Position numbers and translations under genes: made by a program. The notes beneath the pieces were generated by a model, which searched no databases, was not told the DNA's origin, and saw only the letters and a program-made list of their open reading frames with translations. Shown here piece by piece: positions 38,041 through 48,507 of a stretch of DNA of 64,000 nucleotides. The stretch is from assembly GCA_951213105.1 (NCBI GenBank), contig OX578137.1, positions 61,454,736 to 61,518,735 on the forward strand, given 5' to 3'. Source of the DNA: Amaurobius ferox (taxonomy: Eukaryota; Arthropoda; Arachnida; Araneae; Amaurobiidae). Numbering within the stretch: the first letter of the stretch is position 1; each line of letters opens with the position of its first letter.

Positions 38041-39270
38041 AAGATTTATAAAATTTAAAGGGGACTTACTGCTTGCTTCTCGAGTGTTTTGCTTTTCTGC
38101 TTTTAAATATAAACAATACTAGCCTAAATCATAGCCACCTTTACCTAAAATACCCGTTCATTTTCCCCTTTCCTATTGTCAATAAGTGGAAACGATACAC
38201 CAACAAAAGATGTTATGTATCGCCATCTAGCGGTGACAGCTAGAACAAGATGAAGATTTAAATGACCTTAGACGATGTGAATTTGATATCTTAATATTTA
38301 TACATTGCTAGATAGAAATTCCAACATTGCTCAGGGTAATTGTAAAATTAAATCTGACTTGAATTTGCATGTACACAAACAAAAAAATTCTTTATGGATA
38401 TCAATATGAAATATTTAATGAAAACGTATGACAATTTTAAATTTATAGTGCTCTATACAAATTATATAAACCACAATCAATATTTGCTATGTTTGATTGT
38501 GTCAACTACCAGTGATGGTTCTTTTTTGATCAATTGCTCATAATAGAGGTTAATAGTTTAATTTATGCCGAAATTATACAAGTTTACAAACATTCTTTGA
38601 AAAGTCAACTTCTTAATTATTAAGAACAAAATAGATTTAAAATGCTGACAATTTAATTTGTGCCGAAATTATACACGTATACAAACTTTCTCTGAAAAGT
38701 ATCTGTTTTAATCTTTAATTAATATTTTTTATCTTCTGCTTAATCTGCTTTAATCTATTTCTCCCGACGATTGACTTCCGAGGGAAATTAAAGAAAACAT
38801 ACAGTCTTTCCTGCTATTTGATGTTTAAAAGGACACTGCACAATAAACCATAGTAAAAGCTATATATTACAATTTGAAAATATAAGATAAACAAAGTAAA
38901 AAATTTTGAAAACAAGATCAAAATTAAATAATTATAACGAATCCTCCAAGGTAAAACACGTACTCAAATTTGGAAAACAAAAACGTTGTTTTAGATGATA
39001 ACTAGTGCCACCATTTTAAGCTAGGATGGTTACCTATTTTCGTTGAGGCATTTTAACAGGCATTTTAAACAGCATTGTAAATAAAAGCACAAGCATTTTA
39101 AATAAAAGTGGCTATGTCTAATTCTACGTAAAGTGGACTCACGCCGTTGCTTAAATCAAATACGTTTATTGGTTTTGAAATCTTAATGAGTACACATAAA
39201 AAACAGACATAGTAAACAGAGTCAGATTCAACTAGCAATTCAAATCAATGCATTTATAAACATGTGATTC
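38041..39270. other. AT-rich DNA without a recognisable feature
   Basis: Within it, about 38,570-38,710 contains a short direct repeat: AATTTATGCCGAAATTATAC and AATTTGTGCCGAAATTATAC, each followed by ACAAACxTTCTxTGAAAAGT. Confidence 0.4.
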
Positions 39271-39279
39271 TATAAGACA

Positions 39280-39540
39280 ATGCTTCCATCGCAGATAACA
39301 GCATTCGTAAACCGGTTTTGTCAGCATGGAATATCCAAGATCTGCAATGTAAGTAAAGGAACTGGCTATATGCCCCCAGTTTGCGAACCTCAATGGAAAC
39401 CGACAAATTCAACCCTAATACGTGGCTGGTTTCAAATATCTTCCAAAGTTTATAAGCTATACGAGGTTTCATCGGCCGAGTTTATAGTCATAGAGCCTGC
39501 TTGTAATTCGTCTTCTCAAAATTACGCTTATAGTGTGTGA
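39280..39540 (+). other. Weak coding candidate
   Basis: An open frame of 86 codons with a more even composition than the surrounding DNA. It contains a perfect donor-like GTAAGTAAAG at 39,348, and on the opposite strand an acceptor-like TTACTTACATTGCAG. Frames are open on both strands, so neither the strand nor the reality of an exon is settled. No family is recognised. Confidence 0.15.
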
Positions 39541-41299
39541 TACTAGATTGCAGTCATACTAAATTCGATATCTTGCAGCTCCCACATTACACAATTTTGT
39601 AAATTATTTTGTCTCTAAATTTTGAAAACAATCCCGACCCCGACCCCTACCATCAGTTACTCTATCACGTAATTTGAAGTCCTTCTAGAAAAATGTGAAG
39701 TTACGTTAGAAAATCAAATTTTCTTTAAATTTTTTAGAGTATTTCTTAATATTGGTATTAGTTTGTTGCTAACTGCACGATCCTAGACTTCTTGCTGAAT
39801 TTCTAATGAATAGAAATATATCTGCAAAGGTTAATTTTGTACTCATGTTTTCTGTTATTGTCGGATATTCCAAAAGTGTCGCGATTATAACGAAGATAAA
39901 AACTATCGTATTTTGAGCATAACTGACTTAACAATCGAGATGTACACAAAGAACATCAATCTCCGCTAATGAATATTTTCTACCTATATTCAATGCTTTT
40001 AATGATTTAAATCTAAAATTCGAATGTATGCAAATACACTCAATGCTTTAAGTTCCAATTTTAGATTCATAAGATTAATATCCAAAATGCAACTCATATT
40101 ATTTTATATTTCATTAAAAATTAGCTTTAAGTGATTTTTAAGTGAATGACTTGCCTGTCAGCAGATGCATTGTGAACTTATGGAGATAAAACTGAGTAAA
40201 AATATCGGCAGTGGCTCCAGTCTAATGAAGACGAAATAGTTTTGAGTGAATAGCGTTTTATGAAGCAAAGTGCAACTTTTGTAATATCGGAAAAAAACTA
40301 ACTCTATCCAAAAGCTGATTACATATACTTATAGAACTTTCAAAGCGCTACAACTGCTTGATTACTATTTGCAGCTATTACTTTTAAGATATATAAACAT
40401 CACAAAGTGAAAAACGTAAAATATTCATACTGCTTTAACTTGACAAGACGGTGATTCCGTAACTATAGGAGTTTCTTTGAAAAATAAATATCGATTTAGA
40501 AAATAAATTTCTCATACATATTTTTTTCGCTTACTATTTATATCTACCTTTTATAGTTTCGAAGATATTTCGAATGAAAGCATGTAAAAGAAAAAAACTA
40601 TAACTTTCGAACAGCTAGCTTGTTTATTGTTCTAGATATAAAGGTTATACGAATATGTGATTCAAAACTAATAAGTAAAAATTTTACATCAATGATTGGC
40701 GATCCTGAAAAATCCAATCATTGTCTTGCATGAGTCACAAAATTGAGGAGAAATTGAAGGGGGTGAAAGGGGAAATTTTACATTCAATTCTAGTGTTTAT
40801 ATATACTATTGGTAAAAAATCGGCCAATCCGATGAATACCATCTTGAAAAATCAAATAATTTAAAATATTAAAATTACAATCACTCTATTACGAAAACTA
40901 AAGACCCAATCCGAAATCCAATTATATATATTCTTGTAGGAATTTTAAAAAGGGCTATAAATACTCGCTTACTATTTATAGTTAGAACTTTTACTTTTAG
41001 AGAGGTAAACATTTAAAATTTTAACATAAATTTTTAACATAAACATAAAATTTTCAATGCTCTTCAACTTGGCAAAATGCTGGCTCAATAACTATAATGC
41101 TTTGTAAAAATATATAATTGATCTAGAAAATAAGTTTTCTACTGAACATTTTTGTTGCATACCGTTTGTATCTATCTTTTATGGTTTCGAGGATATTTTG
41201 AGTGCAAGTAAGTAAAGTGAAGCAAAAACTTGCTTGGATAAAATTTTCTTCCTTTTTTTTCGAAAGAATTAATTTAAAATATTCAAATTATTTTTGTAT
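39541..41299. other. AT-rich DNA with degenerate repeats
   Basis: The motif TTTATATCTACCTTTTATAG TTTCGAAGATATTTCGA-like occurs near 40,540 and again near 41,170, and is related to 9,840-10,020. These are decayed dispersed repeats. No gene. Confidence 0.4.
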
Positions 41300-41460
41300 G
41301 TTCATAAATGGTACCTTTTTTCGACAAAATGATTATGAATTGTTTATACTTTTTTTTATCAAGTTCGGAGATATAAGCCCCCAAAATATTCATAATTCTC
41401 GTAACGCTCCGATTTCAGCCGTATACCTCGATCCTAGACATTATTCACATCAAAAATAAA
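41300..41460. repeat. Dispersed repeat paired with 11,400-11,560
   Basis: Contains TTTTTTCGACAAAATGATTA, GGAGATATAAGCCCCCAAAA and GTAACGCTCCGATTTCAGCC, aligned in order with the other copy. The sequence 41,461-41,955 shows nothing recognisable. Confidence 0.55.
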
Positions 41461-41955
41461 ATTATGAGCGTTTATTAGGGGGTTAAATGTTTCATCTAAA
41501 TTACAAAATTAAAAAGATGGTAAAAGATTTCTTTTGTGCAACTTAGCATATAATTCTACAGTATTAAATGGTAAGCCGCCTTCTCGTTAAATGCTCAATT
41601 CATGAAAGTCTTTATTGCATAGAGGTGACAGTACTGCCCAGTGCTTTTAGGGAGACGTTTATATAGAAAATTGAACCGCAAGAACGTCAATTGGGTAGAA
41701 CAAAAAATGACCGGTGCTTCCTAAGATAAAGAACCCACCGGAATTTTCATGATACACAATTCATAACCAATAGACTCCTGGTATTCCTCATGAACGAAAA
41801 GGGTAAAATTTAAATGTTTAACATCTCTCTGAATTAGTAGTTTTATTTTAATTTCGTTCCAAATCACACTCTAGTTCATCCTGTGTTTGTAAACAAACGA
41901 TGCGAGTGTTTTACAAAGCGCGATCCCAACAATAAAAAAAACATTAGAAACAACT

Positions 41956-42123
41956 CTTCGGTCAACAATGAATTCGTGACGTTACAATGATCATTCGCAG
42001 CCAATGCGAGATGTTTATATTTTCACATTGTTTGGAGGTTATTACTGATAAAATTTCAAGCCGCTCGTCTGAAAATACTAAAACTCGCCTATTATAAAAG
42101 CAATTTGATTGTATTTCAAAGTG
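41956..42123 (+). promoter_or_regulatory. Conserved 5' flank of small gene 2
   Basis: Aligns almost without gaps with 51,486-51,652 upstream of small gene 3, at roughly 80% identity by eye. The best-kept part is CATTCGCAxCCAATGCGAGA followed by TGTTTATATTTTxACATTGT. TTTATATTTT at about 42,012 is a plausible TATA box. CTGAAAATACTAAAACT and a stretch just before ATG are also kept. I read this as core promoter plus 5' untranslated region duplicated together with the gene. Confidence 0.55.
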
Positions 42124-42570
42124 ATGAAGATCTGGAAAGCTATTAAACACTTCTTTGGAGGCAAGAAGTAAGTACACCGACATATATATGCAGAAATAAC
42201 AACGCAGAAATTTTAAAAATAATAATACTCTTATCAGCTGTCGTTCTCCATTATGTTAAGCAGTATTATTTTGCAGTATTATACAGAATTTTTAAAATAA
42301 CGGTATTCATTATCCATGTATTGCGTTTTTGCAAATTCTGTCGCTGTTTTACATAACACATAATTTTCATTCGCTTGTAAAATAATAATAATATCGGTTG
42401 CAGCATTGCGTATCTCTTTAATGTATGACTTTCGCTTAGCCATATTCCTCAGAAGTCAATTGTATTTAGAAATATTATGAATAACATTTTTCTATTTTTA
42501 TTACAGACCAGATAGACTATACATATCATATAATCCAAAAACCGAAGTTCCAGTAAAAACAGTGGCCTAG
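42124..42570 (+). CDS. Small gene 2: 35-aa cationic peptide, two exons
   Basis: Exon 1, 42,124-42,167 (44 nt), encodes MKIWKAIKHFFGGK plus AA and ends at GTAAGTAC. Exon 2, 42,507-42,570, follows a textbook acceptor (TTTTTCTATTTTTATTACAG). Splicing completes a Lys codon and adds PDRLYISYNPK and then TEVPVKTVA before TAG, for 35 residues. Without splicing, translation stops at once at the TAA inside the donor, giving a 15-aa peptide. The product is small and basic, with a Trp and two Phe on one helical face. It shows no signal peptide, cysteines or known domain. The paralogues at 27,047 and 51,653 share exon 1 but not exon 2. The function is unknown, and a membrane-active or regulatory peptide is only a guess. 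This is the best-supported gene in the window. Confidence 0.6.
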
Positions 42571-43560
42571 AGATTTTAAAAACAGTTTGCTGTTATTTAA
42601 CTACATTGATATGTAGATGAAGATATATACATCGAAAGCAATCTAAAGATGATTTTGAAACCATTCTGAATGTGACATACTTTTGTTTGACGTTACTATC
42701 TTGAACCCTATATCAGTTGGCTAGCTATTTGAGCGAGCTCCAGCAATATTTCAATGCCAGTAGTTAAATTTCACACACAAAAATTACTCTTGTAAGTTTT
42801 GAAAACATCATTTAATCCTTCCTGTTATGCCAGGCAATTAATTATTATTAAAGTTTTGCTTAAATCATTAGGTAAATAATACTTTGGGGAACACTGTTAT
42901 TTTCGAGCCATTTTCCAGAGCAGCGAGAGAGGTCATACACCTCAGGCTTTGCAACTTTTGCAAAACAAATCTATAAAGACAGTCAACACGCTCTGATTTC
43001 GGCGAAATGCATCCATTCCAGCCGTCATCAGAGCGGGGAGAAGATAATCCAGGACAGAGATGCGGGGATGGTCTGTGACGAGAGGATCCTGGGAGAATTA
43101 CAGAGGGGCTTAGCACTGGGTGGTCATGGAATAGGAAAGCGGAATATATATGCGAAAAGGACGCGCATTCGAGAGACGCCTTACGATTTTCGACGAGTTA
43201 GGTCGCACGCATGATCCCTCCAGCCGATGTAGCGAAGGGAACTCACATGCCTCAACCAGCAGAGGGTTTTGTGTTGTATTTAATATGCAACGTCATGATG
43301 GAATAAAGTTTGTATTCTTTTTAACCAAACTTTGCCTGGTTATTCAAGCCTTGAGAAATCATTCACTTTAGCACTATTTCACGGATTCAACGATTCACGA
43401 ACATCGGAGAGGAACGGTCACGTATTGTACCGGTGCACTCTTATCGGTATACCCAAACGGACCAAACGCTACTCAATAATATCAGCGATGATGCAGGAAG
43501 GAGGTCAAAATCAACGAGTTTATAACAAATGCGTTATTCAAAATGTAGGGTACATTACGG
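42571..43560. other. Non-coding; GC-rich relic next to the LTR element
   Basis: 42,860-43,556 is clearly more GC-rich than its surroundings. It contains GATGGAATAAAGTTTGTATT, a polyadenylation-like signal, and may be a solo LTR or another transposon part into which the LTR element later inserted. No coding motif was recognised in its open frames. Confidence 0.35.
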
Positions 43561-44075
43561 TGTAACGTAGTAGCGTTGTAGTGCAGAGGAGCACTCAAGG
43601 AACAGCAGATAAAATTTTAAAATAAAACATTAATGTATAAAAAGAAATATTTACAATTATATACAAATAAGAAGGTATAATTGCATATTCATTTTAAGTA
43701 TCGGCTCTCGGCCGAACTTAGGTTCGTGAGCTGCAGAAGGATAAGCGACTATCGCCTTCCGATTCTAACATCGAACTCCCTTTCTTTCCCAAAAGGGTTT
43801 TCTCTCCTCCCTCCGTTGGCAGGTCAGAGATCACGACTCTTCTGGGGCGGTTCCATCCGTCAGAAAAACGAAATGCAGTCTAACGATTCCTTTTCCTGGT
43901 GTCATATACTACAAACTCCAGCACCACAGCTGTGGATATTCAGACATTCCCTTCTACATAAATTTAGTTGACACTGGGGCGTGTGGATGAGAAAAATATG
44001 TCTCTCATGGCAGTTTCGTAAACACTAGCAGTTTTTTCGAAGCCATTCAACAGAGCTAAGTAACAGTAAGTTACA
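43561..44075 (-). repeat. 3' LTR
   Basis: 515 bp. It aligns with 47,985-48,503 over its whole length, sharing GTAGTAGCGTTGTAGTGC, GAGGAGCACTCAAGGAACAG, GGCTCTCGGCCGAACTTAGG and AAGGATAAGCGACTATCGCC. The frames over it, such as the one at 43,681, also occur in the other LTR and are not genes. Confidence 0.93.
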
Positions 44076-44090
44076 GCTTCCTCCTTCCTA
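44076..44090 (-). other. Polypurine tract
   Basis: On the element strand the sequence TAGGAAGGAGGAAGC directly abuts the 3' LTR. This is where the polypurine primer for plus-strand DNA synthesis is expected. From here to 44,487 the DNA is AT-rich and non-coding. Confidence 0.7.
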
Positions 44091-44487
44091 GAAAACTTTT
44101 CTATACAGTAATGGAGAGAAAAGATAAAATAGCACCTCTCCTATGGTTTATAGCTAATAAAAAACATAATTATATTGCAAATGAGTATACACATCAGCAA
44201 TCCAAATGAGTATCATGGTAATACAATAAAGCCAGTGACTAAGTACATTGCACCAATACCTACCCAAATAGCTTAATTAACTTGGACACACATCAAAAAC
44301 ACTTAACTCATATTTACACTTAAAGAAGCAGTAAGTTTCAATACAATGCCATAACTAACAAAATAAGTCATTAAGGAATATAAGGGATTAATATAAGGTT
44401 ACATAAATGATTACTATAATTTTACATGAATAAATACAGATTAGAATTATAACATAAAATGGCAAAATATGAAAGAGGTTTGCTCCT

Positions 44488-45731
44488 TATATGACAGTTG
44501 TTCTAATTACTTTCTTTAACCTATAATAATCTATACAAGGTAGAGGATCTGTACCAGGTGCCTCCACGAGTATCATGGGCGACGTATACTCCGATTCTCC
44601 AATTCGAATTATGTGCAGTTCTAGTATTTTTTTTAATTTCAGCCATTAAATTTCATTTTGCCATTGCGAAGACGGCCTAGACCTGACAGGTTTGTTTCTA
44701 ATGAGCTCAATATTATGCTCGACTAAATCTGTATTACCTAGTTCACTTGAAAAGGTCTTGATATACCTAGTTAAAAGGTCTTGTAGCTGATCGATTTGTT
44801 GGCGATCTAATCTCTCGGTCAAATTACCTTTTTCTACTATGTCCAAAAAGGCGTAACTGTTAGGATTTGAGTCTAAATAAGGGAAATCAACATCATTGTC
44901 TATTAATGCCTCCTGATTATCTTCACAAAATAAATAATTTACTATTTCAGGTCTGTTGTATGGTTTTAACATATCAATATGATAAATTTGAGATCTCTCT
45001 TTCTTCCCCGTTAATTTAACTATGTAATTTGTTTCCGAGACTTTATTTTCAATTACACATGACCCAAACCACTGAACTCCATCAACTTCCGATGTTTGTT
45101 TCTTTTCTTTTTGCAACTTCCTCGACCTAGTTTCTACTGCACAAAGCATTTCAGGCTGGAGTGCATTACAACCTTTTTAGTCTTTTAGCAAAGCAGCGGT
45201 TCTATTTCCCAATAAATATCGATGTGAATCTAGTTTCTGGGCAAAAACGGCGGCCTTTGTCTTAATACACCCAAATTCTCCGTTTATTTCTACTGTGTCA
45301 AGAGGTAAACACGTACAATTATCATCTAATGGCTGTTTAACAAGCACAACCTCTCCTGTTAACATTTCAGGGGTGATATATTTACGACACACGAGATCTA
45401 TATTTGACCCTGTATCTCGGAGTATTGTCATTTTATGTCCATTTACATATGCCTTACTCATATAAGGGGATGACCAATCTTCCTCCGTTTTATCACTTTG
45501 ATGAATATGATTGACAGTTGAAATCTCGGGAATTTTTGTTTTCAGTTTTGGGCATTGCGGTCTCAGGTGATATAAATTTCCACAACGAGTTTCCTTACGT
45601 TTATCGAAGAACTCATTCTTTTCATTACTTTGTTTTCCCGAACGTTGTTTGTCCTCCGGATAATTACGTCTCCCATCTTTCTCATTACGAATTTCCTCAA
45701 TTTTCCTTTTTTCGTAAAATTCACTTTTCAA
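44488..45731 (-). pseudogene. LTR element pol remnant: protease, integrase C-terminus, RT start
   Basis: Reading down the minus strand from 45,731: a zinc-knuckle-like piece (RCGNLYHLRPQCPKLK, with one cysteine pair lost); an aspartic protease with TILRDTGSNIDLVC and RYLLGN; a TAG at 45,177-45,179; then LCAVETRSRKLQ. Next comes an integrase C-terminal module, NYIVKLTGKKERSQIYHIDM with LKPY. The start of RT follows: DQLQDLLTRYIKTFSS, EHNIELIRNKPVRSRPSSQ, a frameshift near 44,646, and GESEYTSPMILVEAPGTDPL with PCIDYYRL. RT ends there. The integrase zinc finger and DDE core are missing between the protease and the C-terminus. The order integrase then RT is the arrangement known from Gmr1-type elements. 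Confidence 0.82.
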
Positions 45732-46602
45732 GGGGTTTCTTTACAACCCTCCGGACATTATCAAAGTCGTCTCGTTTATCAGCTAAACCAGATGCGGAAG
45801 TGAAGTTTGTCCATTGGTCTAAGAAGTGGTCCCGAGCTTCGCTACTAACTCGACGTTTTAATTGATCGGTGATCATTAAATCTTTTAACTTCTCAAAACT
45901 ATCAATATCCAAACCCTCTCACCATTCTTCAAAATAATTTTTTAGCTCAAAAACAAAATCCTTCCACGTGCTATCCGATCGTCTTGGATATTGCGTAAAC
46001 TTAACTCTAAATTTTTCGGGGCTTAGTTTAAACCTTTGCAATAATATTTTCTTAACAAAAGTGTAATCTTCAGTTTGCTCTTCAGGCTCTCTCATTATGA
46101 TCTGAACAGTATCGATGGGCAGAAGAGCCATCAAATGAGAAACCCATTCTGACTTTTCAATACTAACTCGCTTTGCTTGCTTTTCAAACATGACCAAGTA
46201 CAAGCTAATATCAATTAAATTGGGATCAAATTTTTGGACTAACTTTTGCAAGTCTAACTGAATTTTTTTATTTTCCTTTTCTAAATTCCCTGTTTCTTCT
46301 ACAGTTGAAATTCTCAATTTTTCTAACTCAAATTCCATTTTCGCTTTGCAATTTTGGTCTTCAAGTTGCCTAATCTTTGCGGATGCCTTTTTACGTCTAA
46401 CTTCTGCTTCTAACTCTTCTTTCTCTGCTCGAGTTTCAACAATAGTCTCAGGAAGAGCTTTAACAAATTCTTCTTCATAGTGATCACTTTTAGTGATCAT
46501 TGATTTTAAATGCACTACTTTTAAATCTGAAGATGTAGTTTCTCCTAACACAGATACAAGTGAGAACAAATCCTCTTTCTTAGCCTTTCCAAAAAACGAC
46601 AT
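45721..46602 (-). pseudogene. LTR element gag
   Basis: ORF 46,602-45,919 starts MSFFGKAKKEDLF and encodes 227 residues. It continues in the same frame after a single TGA (after YFEEW) as DIDSFEKLKDLMITDQLKRR to about 45,721, where a frameshift leads into the protease frame. An early charged coiled-coil region (residues about 60-125) is followed by a capsid-like block with FEKQAKRV, WVSHLMALLP, REPEEQTEDYTFVKKILLQR and WKDFVFELKNYFEEW. This block is typical of gag in gypsy-type elements of arachnids. Gag packages the element RNA into particles. Confidence 0.85.
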
Positions 46603-47129
46603 TTTCCCCCTTTCAATTTAACAAATTGATACAATAAAAAAACAATTTCTACGTTGTACACACTGATTTTATACAAATAAAAAATTAAACAACAAATGGC
46701 AATTGTATTAACAATTGAAACTTTCAATGCTATTTTAAACTAAAATACCTTTCTTAATGAACTACAGCTTCAATTATTATACATTAATTATATTAACCTT
46801 CAAATTATTAAATTTTAATTATTCACTACAACTCTACTCTTCACAAATTAATAACCAAAGCATAGTAAAATTCTTATCCTCTAAAATTTTAAGATTTTAA
46901 TATTTAAGAGATGCATGTCATCAATTTAAAATAAATCTGACAATATATTAAAAATTTCAATAAAAATAAACTTCTGTCACTGCCCTTATGTAAAATCAAG
47001 GTATTCACCCCGTTTGAAGAAGTTGACCTCCACTATGTCGAAAAGGTAAGAATTTTCTTCAATGAATCTTTGATACAAAAGTTTACACACTAAACACAAT
47101 TAGGATCAGGGCGATCCGCACACAAGGAA

Positions 47130-47740
47130 AACTGGAACCAGATGCTCCCAATTTTAGAAGAATGGATTTCTTCTAATCACACACAGATACGACGATCTAC
47201 GCGCACAGAACTAATCTCCGATACACAATTGGTCTTTTCCACAGTACTCTGGAGCGGGTGCTCCCAATACACAGGAAAGGATGTCCTCTCTTCACAACCC
47301 GGATCAGGTGAATCAACCATGGAAAAAAAACAGGAACAGATGTCCAAAATAAAAACAGGAGCATATGTCCTTTCTTAGGAAGGGATCTGGCGATCCACCA
47401 CAGGGACTGATGTCCACTTTAAATTAGGAGCAGTTGTCCTATACGGATCCCGGCGATCCTCTTTAGAGACTAGTGTCCACAATGAAAACGGGAACAGATG
47501 TCCTTTCTTAGTAAGGTATCTGGCGATCCAACACAGGGACTGATGTCCACTTTAAATTAGGAGCAGTTGTCCTATACGGATCCTGGCGATCCTCTTTAGG
47601 GACTGGTGTCCACAATAAAAACAGGAACAGATGTCCTTTCTTAGCAAGTGATCTGGCGATCCAACACAGGGACTGATGTCCACTTTAAATTAGAAGAAGT
47701 TGTCCTATAGGGATCCTGACGATCCACTTCAGCTCAACAG
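47130..47740 (-). repeat. 132-bp tandem repeats in the LTR element leader
   Basis: Three main units with starts of CTGGCGATCCAxCACAGGGA near 47,387, 47,519 and 47,651, each about 132 bp and each built of two related halves carrying GATCC and TGTCC motifs. Decayed halves extend on both sides, to about 47,120 and 47,900. The block lies between the primer-binding site and gag, where packaging and translation signals of LTR elements lie. The stretch 46,603-47,129 is AT-rich non-coding leader. Confidence 0.8.
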
Positions 47741-47984
47741 ATTTACACTTTTGTCAACCGCTTACTTCCGATGACCTCTTCAGGGACGGATGTCCACTTT
47801 AGCATAGAATCCTCGCTATCCAATTAGGGACAGATGTCCACTTTAATTTAGGAGCAGTTGTCCTACACGGATCATGGCGATCCCATTCAGCGTAACTGGT
47901 CTTACGCTCTGGTCAGTCGATTTTCGATGACCGTCCACTTCCACAGCTCAAACATTCGTACTTCTGTCACCATTTTTAAACTGC

Positions 47985-48503
47985 TGTAACGTAGTAGCGT
48001 TGTAGTGCCGAGGAGCACTCAAGGAACAGCAGATAAAATTTTAAAATAACACTTTAGCGTATAAAAAGAAATATTTACAATTATATACAAATTAGAAAGT
48101 ATAATTGCATATTCATTTTAAGGTTCGGCTCTCGGCCGAACTTAGGTTCGTGAGCTGCATAAGGATAAGCGACTATCGCCTTCCGATTCTAACATCGAAC
48201 TCTCTTTCTTTTCCAAAAGGGTTTTCTCTCCTCCCTCCGTTGGTAGGTCAGAGATCACGGCTCTTCGGGGGCGGTTCCATCCGTCAGAAAAACGAAACGC
48301 AGTTCAAAGATCCCTTTTCCTGGTGTCATATACCGCAAACTCCAGCACCACAGCTGTGGAAATTTAGACATTTCCTTCTACATAAATTTATTCGACACTG
48401 GAGCTTGTGGATGAGAAAAATATATGTCTCTCACGGCAGTTTTGTGAACACTAGCAGTTTTTTTTCGAAGCCATTCAATAGAGCTAAGTAACAGTACGTT
48501 ACA
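47985..48503 (-). repeat. 5' LTR
   Basis: 519 bp. It is the partner of the LTR at 43,561-44,075 and is bounded by TGTAACG and CGTTACA. The target copy ACGG follows at 48,504-48,507. Confidence 0.93.
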
Positions 48504-48507
48504 ACGG

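Larger units (their letters stand above)
43561..48503 (-). mobile_element. Ty3/Gypsy-class LTR retrotransposon, internally deleted
   Basis: The LTRs at 43,561-44,075 and 47,985-48,503 start TGTAACG and end in a TTACA or CGTTACA inverted end. A 4-bp target duplication ACGG lies at 43,557-43,560 and 48,504-48,507. The element reads on the minus strand: 5' LTR (right), leader with repeats, gag, protease, integrase C-terminus, start of RT, polypurine tract, 3' LTR (left). A possible primer-binding site, TGGTGACAGAAG, lies about 12 nt inside the 5' LTR. Most of integrase, most of RT and all of RNase H are missing. The LTRs differ at a few percent of positions by eye, so the insertion is not very recent. 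Confidence 0.9.

Noticed and set aside
39280..39540. A definite exon at 39,280-39,540
   Set aside because: Both strands are open and both show splice-like sites. With no recognisable family the strand cannot be chosen, so it is listed only as a weak candidate.
43681..43971. Protein-coding gene in the open frame at 43,681, with a near-copy at 48,105
   Set aside because: Both lie in the two LTRs of the same retrotransposon. They are duplicated because the LTRs are, and they lack coding motifs.
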